Shown here: one piece after another, positions 53,085-62,568 of the stretch
Layout: every line of letters starts with the position of its first letter
Position numbering within the stretch: the stretch's first letter is position 1
NCBI GenBank assembly: GCA_029953675.1
Contig: JAMWBK010000001.1
Coordinates: 3,488,501-3,552,500 of the forward strand
Direction: 5' to 3'
DNA from: Rhodosorus marinus
Taxonomy: Eukaryota > Rhodophyta > Stylonematophyceae > Stylonematales > Stylonemataceae
Length of the DNA stretch: 64,000 nt
Position numbers and translations under genes: made by a program
The notes under the pieces: generated by a model
The model's input: the letters and a program-made list of their open reading frames with translations, nothing else
What the model was told of the DNA's origin: nothing
Databases searched by the model: none

Positions 53085-53385
53085 TTGAAAGAACAGAATC
53101 CCGGTACGCTTGGCGGCGATGTTGGACTTTACGCTTCGCGATTCGGCATTGTCATACCGGTTTGGTCCCCGCCATCATCGGGTAATTTGGCTGAGTTGAT
53201 AGTGTAGGTTCCCGTTGGCTTCGTGCGCTCTTTCGTAGCGACCTAGGGCATCGTGAGAGCCTCCTCACGGTAGCTCGCTTTTGACCCCCCCGGGCGTTCC
53301 GACGCTGGTTTGTTGTTGGACGCGGGTCATCAGCATCTTATTTCTCCCTTCTCAGGGCACTTAGGCTCTGAATAAACGGAGGGAG
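53085..53385 (+). repeat. Dispersed repeat family, copy B
   Basis: Blocks in order: CTTCGCGATTCGGCATTGTC, ATACCGGTTTGGTCCCC, GATAGTGTAGGTTCCCGTTG, GCTCTTTCGTAGCGACCTAG, CTCCTCACGG, GCTGGTTTGTTGTTGGACGC, GTCATCAGCATCTT, and TTAGGCTCTGAATAAACGG. Same order as copy A. Confidence 0.7.
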
Positions 53386-53839
53386 AATGCTTAGCAGTGT
53401 GACCGATGAGACAGTTTGATAGACAGATAGGTTGGATCGGAGAGTAAAGGTTCCCACCCTCCCCCCATCCCCCTTGAATGAGTTATGCTAGGAAGGAGCG
53501 CACAGAGCTCGCCTGCAGAGCTAAGGCCCGGAGATTCGTACTGGAAGGAGATAGTGCAGGTATCTCGTATGGCCTTGTTGGAGCTCTTCATAAGCGTGCC
53601 GCATCTTGGCAGCTTGCCCTAGGAAAATGCTCTTTGATTCCCTGGCGTTCTGACGGTGATTTAGTGTTGGAGGCGCGTGGGTTAGCTTCTTCGTTTACTC
53701 CTCTGAGGATTCATCCCTAGGGCGGTTGCCACAGGTGCCCATCTCTTACTTCAGCTTCCCCAGCGCTCAATTCAGCACCAACTTTTGCACTGAAAAAAAT
53801 ACTAAATATAGCGCAAAGGCGCCAAATGAACTTCCATAA

Positions 53840-54045
53840 TGATTGACTTCTCAGTAAAAATTCAATAATTTTCATACAAACCGACTGAATTATTCTTGAC
53901 AAGTCCTCAGGTACTCCTTTTCTGTCACTATAGAATTCAGTCTATTAAATACAATGACTGAATAATCATCATTTGTTGTAATATTACGCCAGATATTTGA
54001 TTTATTAAGACTGAATGTCATGATGACAATTAAAAAGGCTCAGCC
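53840..54045. repeat. AT-rich foldback remnants of the 50080 family
   Basis: Carries AATGATTGACTTCTCAG, CCGACTGAATTATTC, GAATTCAGTCTATTAAA, AATGACTGAATAATCATC and TGACAATTAAAAAGG. These words match the arms of the 50080-50220 element in both orientations but are scrambled. Confidence 0.45.
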
Positions 54046-55786
54046 CCCTGGACGCGGAAGGCGTCACCAGTTGGAACAGCACAGGACTTAGAAATTTGTG
54101 TTTTTTAAGAATAGGGTTTACCTGCTTATCAACCAACAGTAAATTCGGACTTGTACTGTTGGTGTACTAATGACAAAGGGCGGGAGTTTTGTCAAGGGGG
54201 CGCTGAGCACTATCCGCAAAAGAAGTTCTCGCGGAGTGGAGAGAACCCACCTCCTTCTTTCTCTTAGGTGCGAGAAGCAATCCCAAACCTTCGGTTTCCT
54301 GAGTGGGCGGCTGACGCCAAGAGATGTGTAGGGAAATCAACCGCAAACTCCAAACTTGGCGGGACTGGCTCACGGTTCTCTCTTCCTTCGGTTACAGCAG
54401 ATGAGTTTGTTGCTCGCTTTCATCGCCCTCCTCGGCATAAAGTTCAATTTCTCCTTTCAATTGGGATTTTATTACTTCCCTTCCCAGCTCAGCGTCTCCT
54501 CCGACATATTTTTTAAAGCAGTGGTCTGACCGTTTTGTCCCCACTCCCTCAAAGTGTTCTGGACATGTACGTTGTTCCGGCAATGGAAGACAGCTCGGTA
54601 TACCTGGCCATTGAAAGACATGATACAGCGACTCTTCAACCCTTACCGTTCCGTGATGCAGGCGGGAAAACGTTTGCGTCTTGTTCGTCCCTGATCGGTT
54701 GGTGTAGGTCTTCTAGAAGCGCTCCCATATTATCTTAGGATTTTCTGCGGCGATCATGAGCTGCTGCGTGTCTCCCACCAGACTCAACCGTTCCTTGTCT
54801 ACTTTAACATCACCAATAGCTGAACACCAGTTTCGTCAAGCGGCATGCGTCTAGGCGGGACTTTATATTTATGCCACACTTCCACTAACCCTCGTTTGAG
54901 CCTTCAAGGATTTGTGAAATTTCCTCAGCTGGAGTCATTCGAGGTTTAGTGGAAGCGGGCCTCGCCGGCTTATCCTGGCCGACAGAGTCAGGGTACACTC
55001 ACTCCTCCGGGCTGCGACAAACAGTCAGGAAATTTTTTTTGCTAGCGATCCGCCGTCTATTTGCGGCAGTTGAGAGACTGATCTCTCAGTGCGAAACGGC
55101 GCTTTGAGCTGTGAAAGAGGACGGATGTTTCGAGTGTTGGTGTGAGTAGTGAAGCATGGAGGGAGATGCTTGGGATCGTTTGATCCTGCAGTTATAGGAT
55201 TGGATCTGCTTCGATGTATGAATTCATGCATAGCTCAGCTATACGCCAAGCCTGTCCTGCCCCCGGAACATTCCAAACCCAATCCAACTCAACTCCATCA
55301 CACCAGCCAAAACCGTCCAAAACCACATGATAGTAAAAATTATCTGAAATAAAATAAATTCCGCCACTCTACAACCAATTAAAAAGAACTTACACTCATC
55401 CGAACAATCGTACCATTAAAAACTCATAACCAAAACAAAAACAATATATCCGTTAAAATGATAAATATTCAAGCCACCGTTTTTAAATAAGAAATATAAT
55501 ATGTAATAGTTATATTAAAATAATTATATGAAGACTTTAGACAAATGTGGCATATTTATTTGGAAATTTAGTGTGTGATATCGAAAATTTGTAAATTTTA
55601 TGAAAAGGATCGGGCGTGGTTTTTCTTTTTTAGTTGTACGTCGATAGATTTGATGGGTGACAGTGGGATGAGGAGGGAGACCGGGAAGTGGGGGTTAGGT
55701 GTTCGTCACTTGGAACTGGTGAGAGGGAGGCCTTTTTTTTTTTTTTTTTCTTGTGTGTGTGTTTTTTTGTTAGAATTGATATCTGA

Positions 55787-56590
55787 ATGAGTGGTTACGA
55801 AGGCTATCCGCCACCGCCGCCCCCGGCTGGCGCGGGAGGAGCTCCGGGTCCGGGTGAGTTGAGATTCTCGGGCAGTTGTGTGTGCGTGTTTTGGTCTCTA
55901 ATTGAGGATTCTGTGGTCTTATATGTCTTTTATTTGGTTTTTTGGTTCTTTTGTGTTTGTTATAGCGTATCCGAGCGTCGGTGAGGGTCAAGTGCAGATA
56001 GGCGGACCGCCGCCGCCATCATCACAGCAGCAGTATGCACCACCACCGCAGCAGTATGCATCACCGCCGCAGCAGTATCCGCCACAATATGGCGGTTCGG
56101 GTTACTACGAACCTTCGGCTCCACCGCCACCTGCTCCTTCAGCGCCACCGCCGCCAGCACCGGCACCTGCACCTGAAGCTGCACCGGCACCGGCACCGGC
56201 ACCTGCCGCAGCACCGCCACCAAGCAAGTCAACGCAAGCTCAAAAGGCGAGCACCCGACCAGTACAGCTGGAAGGCCTTGGGAAGAAGCCAACTGTTGTA
56301 AAGTGTCCTCACTGTGGAAAACAGGAGAAGACGAAAGTAGATTATGGACAGTGTAAGCGACTTCCCACATGAATTTGTTTCTCCAAATCCGCTTTCTGTC
56401 TTGTCTGAACCTTCTGCGTCCTAAATCTCTGTTGACAGGCACCAAACGTAACTGCTGCATGTGGGGAATCTCCTGGATTTTCGTTAGTTTCTGGATCGGA
56501 ATATGCCTCTTCACCGACTGCTGCTGCAACTGCGGCTCCGACGCCACGCACAATTGCCAGGATTGCGGAATGACCATCGGTACGGGCTGA
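55787..56590 (+). CDS. LITAF-domain membrane protein, first of a tandem pair
   Basis: Exons 55787-55853, 55966-56352 and 56439-56590 encode 201 residues. LITAF-domain proteins are monotopic: a hydrophobic hairpin dips into the cytosolic face of endosomes/lysosomes, flanked by two zinc-binding half sites. Here a long Pro/Gln/Ala-rich N-terminus (PPPPPPAGAGG, QQYAPPPQQYASPPQQYPPQ) precedes the domain. The first half site is VKCPHCGK, then, after the intron, the hydrophobic part WGISWIFVSFWIGICLFTDC, and the second half site HNCQDCGMTIG. The last intron lies inside the domain at the same place (phase 1, in TGT) as in the downstream paralogue. The PPxY-like prolines may recruit WW or ESCRT partners, by analogy with animal LITAF; that is inference. 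Confidence 0.9.
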
Positions 56591-57535
56591 ACAACAACTA
56601 CATCCAAGCGCGTTTCTGCCAGGCGGGGACTCTGAGGCGAGCAACAGAAAGCGAAATCAGCAGGATCGATGGAAGACTAGAAACCACCTTGTTTCAGCTG
56701 GAGCTCGAGCGTGTTGAGATAGCTTTTCAAAAGTTTGCGCGGTTTTTGTGCGTTTTGTGTGGTCGTTTAAAAGAAAAGACTTTTTTTTTTTTTTCGGTCT
56801 CAGTAGGCGTGTTAAGCTCATGCAGAGCTGATATCAGACCACAGCTCGGGCAACGCTCGTTCCCAGAGCAAACCCGAGGTCGATCTGGTGGGGGTGATGC
56901 ACCGCCCATCATTCCGGAAAACCCTGATGATACCATATCGAGGTTGGAGGCCCGAAAGGGAGGGGGAAACCTGGAAGTTTGTGTAGACAGAGGAATAGAT
57001 CATTTCCAAGAGTATCCAGAACTACAAAATCCATTACCCGTACTCACTAAAGAGCCTCCCTCGACCCGTATCACCAGCAGCGGCCGACTCCGAGGTTACG
57101 TTAGTCTGGGGTTACGTTAGTCTGGGGTTACGTTAGTCTGGGGTTACCAACCCAATTCATACAAATTTAATATTTCAGATGTTTTTTACCGGTATAAAAT
57201 CAAAAACGCGTTATTCTAGAGCTCAATCCGCTTTATCCATAAGTGTCATCGAATTAGATCAATCTATTAAGATCCGTCCTCAATTAATATTTAGTAAATT
57301 TATTATTTTCTCAGTCAATATACCCAATTGGTTGAATTTGGGATGGGACAGCTAAAAATAGAGTTTGTATTGTGGACTCCCTTGCCTGGTTTGTAGGTTT
57401 TTGAGTTAAACGGGCTGTAGAGGATGGCAAGGTAGGGTTTTCGGAGGGGAGAGGGGAACGCTGAAAGGTTCTTTCGGAATTGGGAAAACTGGTTTTAAGT
57501 CCTTTGGAGGTTTAGAATATTGCTACAGAGAAGCT
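56591..57535. other. Intergenic between LITAF paralogues
   Basis: No gene is supported. Contains a 16-bp tandem repeat (57096-57148) and an AT-rich leader for the second gene. Confidence 0.45.
57096..57148 (+). repeat. 16-bp tandem repeat
   Basis: TTACGTTAGTCTGGGG occurs three times head to tail, then TTACC. A related GTTACGTTAGGGGTTACG occurs near 38290. Confidence 0.9.
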
Positions 57536-58342
57536 ATGAATCCGAGTTCTGGAGGAGTTGGAGGAAGCACTGTTCCCCCTGATCCTTTTGCGGGTGTTCC
57601 GATGCCAGGTGAGTGTGTTCGCTGCTTTGGGCTGAGGGGTGGGATGAGTGGGATCGTGAGCTGACTGTGGTCTCATCGGCTTGGATTTGTTTTGAAAAAG
57701 GCTACCCTTCAGTTCGTGATACGCCGGAGCCAGGGGTATACAACGCACCGTCGCAGCCGAATATTCCATACAATCAGCAGTATCAGCAGCAGATGTCTTT
57801 GAACCCTTCGGGGAACTATCCTTCGGTACAAGCTGAGCGTATAGAAAGTGATATTCAGCCACCTCCTGCTCCCGCTCCAGCACCAAAGCCAGCACCAGCG
57901 CCAGCACCAGCACCGGCCAAAGGGACTGCTCCCAAGGCCGCGCCACCTTCAAAAGGAGCGCCGGACGGTTCTGCACAACTTCGTAATCTTGGAAAGAATC
58001 CCGTGGTTGTGGAATGCCCAAGCTGTCATAACAGGAAACGTTCGAACATGAAATTCAACCACTGTGAGCATCGTCTAGGGCAAAGACGCATTCTACTGGA
58101 GCCTACGCTCACCCTATTCACGGCCATCTAGTACCTGGCGCAAGACCTGACAACTGAAACTCGGCTGTTTTCTGAATGCGTCTCAAGGTACAACTGGGAA
58201 CTGGACCTACTGCCTGATCTCATCGCTGTTCTGCGTCGGGTGGTTGGCAGCACCCTTCATCTTCACTAACTGCTGCTGCAATTGTGGATCCGACGTGCGT
58301 CACACGTGCCAGCAATGTGGTTTTGTTCTTGGTACAGACTAG
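57536..58342 (+). CDS. LITAF-domain membrane protein, second of a tandem pair
   Basis: Exons 57536-57608, 57701-58063 and 58188-58342 encode 196 residues. The layout equals the upstream gene: low-complexity N-terminus (NIPYNQQYQQQ, then Pro/Ala/Lys repeats), LRNLGKNPVVVECPSC as first zinc half site, hydrophobic WTYCLISSLFCVGWLAAPFI, FTNCCCNCGSD, and the second half site HTCQQCG. Exon phases (1, 1) and the intron inside the domain are identical to the paralogue, so the pair arose by tandem duplication, after which the N-termini diverged. Both keep NCCCNCGSD or DCCCNCGSD. Likely endosomal; partner unknown. Confidence 0.9.
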
Positions 58343-59567
58343 CGTCACTCCAGGACGATGCAAGGACATGTTGCCGCTGCAGCTCAAGCAGGCTGGCGAA
58401 AGCGTACTTCGCTAAAAGAACGCTTCGTCACCGCCGAAAACGTGAGCCGCAACGCTGTTTTCGACAGGGGTACTGAAGTAAAGTCATCGAGCCGAAGAAC
58501 GACACCCGCCTTCGCTCTGAAGTGGCGATTCTAGGAGCTCTCTGTACGGTTCTCGGACTGCGAAACGTTTCACCTTCATATGAGCTTGTGCCGTAAGGAG
58601 AATAGAATGACAGTGCTCCATTATTGTGGCTTGTAATAAAACGACATGCGCAGCGCAGCTTTGAGGACGGCTTGGTTTCGTCGTGGTAACTGGTTTCATC
58701 AAGCCTACGTCCCGATCAACCCAGGACTGTGCACGCTAGCTCTGAGTGGAGTTCGGCTTGGCCGGCCGCTGCAGGCAACCTGCCTGTCTCTTCCAGGACA
58801 TCTACGTCGGCAAGTACAACTTGAGGGTAGCAAGTACCCTCGTCTTTGTCAGAAACCCGCGATGCGATGGAAAAGATCGCGCACAGCGGGCCCTGAACGG
58901 TCTGGTAGAGATGGGCAGCGGTTTGGCCATCTTCGATGCCCCCCCTGAGTGGACTAGTAACTACTTGACTCCGTTGCGTGCCGATCAACTCGGAGAGTTT
59001 CGTGAGAACGGCCACTGAGAGGTTAAGAGCAGGGACAACCGCAATGTCTCCAGTAGATCACCACAGTGTTATCCATGGGAGTCCAGGGGTCTCTCCATTC
59101 TGTGAGCTCGAGATAATATGGATTTGTCCTACACCCTGCCTACGTCCGTGTTACTAACATGCACCGTTACGGCCCGTTTAGCTCTCGGCGCTAACTTAAC
59201 TGCTTGGGCCAAACTGCATCCAATGTTACTGGCTTACCCAAAACCCCGCTCGGCCCTCACCGTCTTCACCATTGGTACCACAGAGTAACATTGGGCAGTG
59301 TTTTGGCCGGCTTCGCTGGCACTGATAATACCTCTGGTTGCTACAGTCCGCTCCCTGGCTAGCGAAGCTGGCCAAAACATTGCCCAATGTTCCGCAGCCG
59401 GGTTACCACCGGGCTGCGGGGTGAGTAACATTGGCCCAGGGCTTGGCCAGCTTCGCTGGCCGGGGAGGGTGGGGTACGTTAAAGTTCGGGAAAGGGCATG
59501 GATGGGGAGGAAGAGGAGGAGGAAGAAGAGGACTAGCTGAAGGGGTTTCTAGAGTAAGAGGAGAAAT
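58343..59567. other. Intergenic with a palindromic element
   Basis: No gene is supported. Frames at 58.6-59.0 kb have no family match. The palindromic repeat at 59287-59391 and related words up to 59460 are listed separately. Confidence 0.45.
59287..59391. repeat. Palindromic element of the TAACATTGG family
   Basis: Left arm AACATTGGGCAGTGTTTTGG then CCGGCTTCGCTGGC; right arm GCTAGCGAAGCTGGCC then AAAACATTGCCCAATGTT. The arms are about 34 bp around a 35-bp centre. Partial copies follow at once: AGTAACATTGGCCCAGGGCT then TGGCCAGCTTCGCTGGCC up to about 59461, and TCCAATGTTACTGGCTTACC at 59219. No open frame inside, so MITE-like. Confidence 0.7.
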
Positions 59568-60719
59568 ATGCGTGTAGGAATAGGTCAAGGGTATTATGTT
59601 CGTCATGTGGAAAACGATCGGACATGGCGTTTGTTTGATTGTAAGGGAGTGGTTAGTTTGCACTAGTTTTTGGTTAGGAACGGACTGATGTTTGTTTTCC
59701 TTGTTAGTGAGGGGTTGGGCTTTTGGTGCTTTTTTCGGCTTTCTTGTGAACTGAAAATTTTCTTTGCGGTTTCGTTTTTGTCTGTGTGTGTTTTTTTTTG
59801 TTTGTTCGGAATAACAAAGCGATTTGGAGATGCCGCGCGGCAGATTGCCTGGTTGTTGATGGGCAAGCATAAGCCGACGTATGAGCGAACTTTGAAAAAC
59901 TATGATCCTGTGGTTGCTATCAATGTGAAATATTTGGAGTTTTCTGGTAGGCGGATGTTCGACAAGGTTCTCATCTACCATACTGGGTATCCAGGTGGCC
60001 TGAAGAGGAGATCATATGAGTGGGTACGTAGTAGGAGCAGTAGCATCGATTGTTCATGACCAGAGTCCTAGAATGAAAATGTGCTAAAAAAGCCCTATGA
60101 CATCGACTCCGGCTTGTCTGACCCTGCCTGTTTTGTTCTTGTCTGCAGTACATGAAAAAGCAAGACGGATGGGAACATCCGTTTCGAAAAGCGATCGAAA
60201 AGATGTTGCAAGGATCACGTGACCAAGCAAAAGACCTTTTAGAAAGGAAGCTATTTCTGTACCCCGCCGAAGAGCATGATTTCCGAAAGCACTTGGAACC
60301 TGTGCCGAACATAGGAACCACGGCGAAGATGGGTCTGGGAGGTGCTCCGACCGATGACGAAATGGAAGATCTATGGGTTCGCACGATGTCCATGCTTCCA
60401 CCAGAGGTACAATACAATGCATTACTACAAAAAGAAGCCTGCAAACCAGCCGAACGCTGGTCCTCGAGGAAAGACCGCGAAAGCTAAACCAACCTCCTCC
60501 CCCAACTAACCCCGTCGTCGGTCCCAGGTCGTCACAAGAGCCATCGAGGAAGCTCGTGCAATGACCGCCAAGTCTCCAGAGGACGACGATCGGATCATAC
60601 AGAACCTCATTACCACTTTCAAGGGATCAAAGCTTGGTAATGACCTCCACAAGCTGAAGAATCAACGACGAGAGCCAGCCGGAGGATTCATTCCCATCAA
60701 GCCGCTAACAGTTGAGTGA
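59568..60719 (+). CDS. Mitochondrial ribosomal protein uL13m
   Basis: Exons 59568-59651, 59820-60023, 60149-60406 and 60528-60719 encode 245 residues. uL13 is a core large-subunit protein that binds 23S-type rRNA. Family marks are TWRLFDCKG near the start, IAWLLMGKHKPTYERTLKNY, VVAINVKYLEFSGRRMFDKV, the signature YHTGYPGGLK, and FRKAIEKMLQG (the IKGMLPK-like helix). LYPAEEHDF follows. YHTGYPGG and the C-terminal extension of about 70 residues (GGAPTDDEMEDLW, then IIQNLITTFKGSKLG) resemble mitochondrial rather than plastid forms, and no MAFVG-type leader is present. The donor of exon 1 (GTTAGT after GGAGTG) is the least certain boundary. Confidence 0.88.
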
Positions 60720-61860
60720 CGAACCATCGAGACAGCCTGTCACTACCTAAGGATATTGCTCATAATCTAGAACGAAGAGATTGTATCTTATAGCTGCTTT
60801 CGTTCTATATTTGAAGACAGGTGTCATATAAATATCATTTATTTTTAACTTTTTAAACGTATTATGCAAAAATATTTATTTATTGGACTTCTAATAATAA
60901 TTTTCAAAATTGATTTTAATCAGAAAATAGAACGACTAAATTTTGTTCGCAAAGGCTGGGCTTGGCGACTGGGTCGGATGTGGAGACGCCAAGAAGGTCG
61001 CAGCAGTGAAGAAAGTTGGCTCTTCCACGTAGAAGGTGAAAAGGCATAAAGACCGCTAACTTTCCTGCTTGCTATAGAAAAATTCCCTCTCCCCCCCCCC
61101 AATGCGAATCATCGGTGAGCTCTCGTCGAATCTTCGCAGTTCGACCTGGAGGAGGAACGTGGGAGCGAGTTGGCTTTGTTTTGTTTCGTCTTCTCTAACG
61201 AACGTAAAGAGGACAATGGCACTCATACAGTCTTCAGAAGATGGCGCATCCAATTGTGGATGTTTATGGAGCTGAAGTGCTTGTCAGGTGTATTGGGCTA
61301 CCTCTCGGTTTCGAAAGAAAGTCTCCAAAACTGGATGCGTCATCTTCTAAAGACCGTGTCGGTGTGCCAGTCGCCACAGACCACTGATGGCAGCTTTGAA
61401 TTCCTGTCGTTGAGTATCGCCACACTTCATTCCCATTCCCTCACAAAATTGGAACTGACCTGAGGCTCGTACTGACCATCCTGGTGGAGGCTGATTGGTA
61501 TCGACACGGACTGTGTGCAAAGGTAACGAAGCTCAACACATAGTCAGCCAGTGAGGAACTCCATGCTCCAGGTCGAGCTGGTTCAGTCCGCCGAACAATG
61601 TCTGAAGCTCCCCCGGGGACTAGAAAGGAGGAACGATCGGCTCCTTTTCTCTCCCGGCCGAAGAGCGTGTGATCACCAATGAAGGAACATCGAAGTGCTG
61701 CTTCTCAGCCTTTAAAGAACTCCGGCTCGAGGCAGGCAACAACTCGAAGAGAAGTTTTTTACCGCAGACGATAGTGCTTGGCTTTTCTCTTTGATACACG
61801 AAAAGTTAGGAAGAAAATGAAGACAAGAATAGATACCAAAACAGCCTCTTCTTTTCGCGG
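60720..61860. other. Intergenic between convergent uL13m and mTERF-like genes
   Basis: No gene is firmly supported. A 98-codon frame at 61170-61463 has no family match and no ATG-context support beyond the first Met. Confidence 0.4.
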
Positions 61861-62568
61861 TTAGAAACGAGCCCAGCATTGGTTGCATTTTCCCAGGCAA
61901 TCCCCAAAGCAGTCCAGTTCGTATCCCAGGATGAATGGTTGTTCCTTGATGGCGTTCTTGATTCTGTGGAGGAAGCGGAAGGATCAGTGCTTTTGCAAAG
62001 GAGTTCTTGGCTGGGGGACTCGAGGGAGGCGTGAGCTTATACCTTTTATCGTCCATCCTGTACTGTTTCTTCAAAGTTTCGACGTTCTTTCGACATCGTT
62101 CGTCGACATCAAGAGCAAGAGACTCGGGGAACTTCTTCACCAGATCAGCCGTTTCCTGCTGATTATCTTCGAAAAGCTCTGAGGAACGGGGAGAAAAACG
62201 CCATAAGTTAGTCCCTCGGTACGCTTTTCGAGAACTGCATCTGTTTTTCTACTCTGAAAACAGTTCCTACCCTCCAAAAACGCCAAGTTCCTCCTCACTC
62301 TCTCAACCTCAGGAACCTCGGGCGTCTTCCCTCCCTGGGACTGCCAATAACTCTGAGAACTCCACCCAAATGCCCTCAACGCAACTTTCTCTGCCGCAAA
62401 ATCAGAGTACTCCATACGTTCTTGTAAATCCAAAACTAGCTCATCCCATCCCTCCTTGTCGGTCGCGCGGGGATCCAACCCAGCTCCCCGCCGAACCGTG
62501 CAGACGGACCTACCCTCTCGACTCCGCAACCCAACAGTCCCGAACACGCCTTCAACAAACCCAATCAT
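61861..62568 (-). CDS. Small plastid protein, mTERF-like helices with a C-terminal cysteine cluster
   Basis: Exons 62568-62271, 62178-62043 and 61963-61861 encode 178 residues. The start MIGFVEGVFGTVGLR is again a phenylalanine-led leader, so plastid import is inferred; the upstream frame opens with GTG, hence the choice of 62568. The middle reads KEGWDELVLDLQERMEYSDF and VERVRRNLAFLE. After the first intron, VKKFPESLALDVDERCRKNV followed by ETLKKQYRM looks like an mTERF repeat (P-x-L-x-x-D--x--V--L). The C-terminus QPFILGYELDCFGDCLGKCN QCWARF holds five cysteines in the pattern C-x3-C-x3-C-x2-C, ending CWARF. mTERF proteins bind organelle nucleic acid; this one is far too short for a full array and may be a different plastid family. 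The cysteine cluster could bind metal. Confidence 0.6.

Larger units (their letters stand above)
52619..55786. other. Intergenic with repeat copies
   Basis: No gene is supported in 3.2 kb. It holds dispersed-repeat copy B (53085-53385) and AT-rich foldback remnants at 53840-54045. Open frames near 54.27-54.7 kb resemble nothing known. AT-rich from 55.3 to 55.6 kb. Confidence 0.45.

Noticed and set aside
57096-57148. 16-bp repeat as an internal telomere-like sequence
   Set aside because: The unit TTACGTTAGTCTGGGG is not a simple telomere repeat and occurs only three times.
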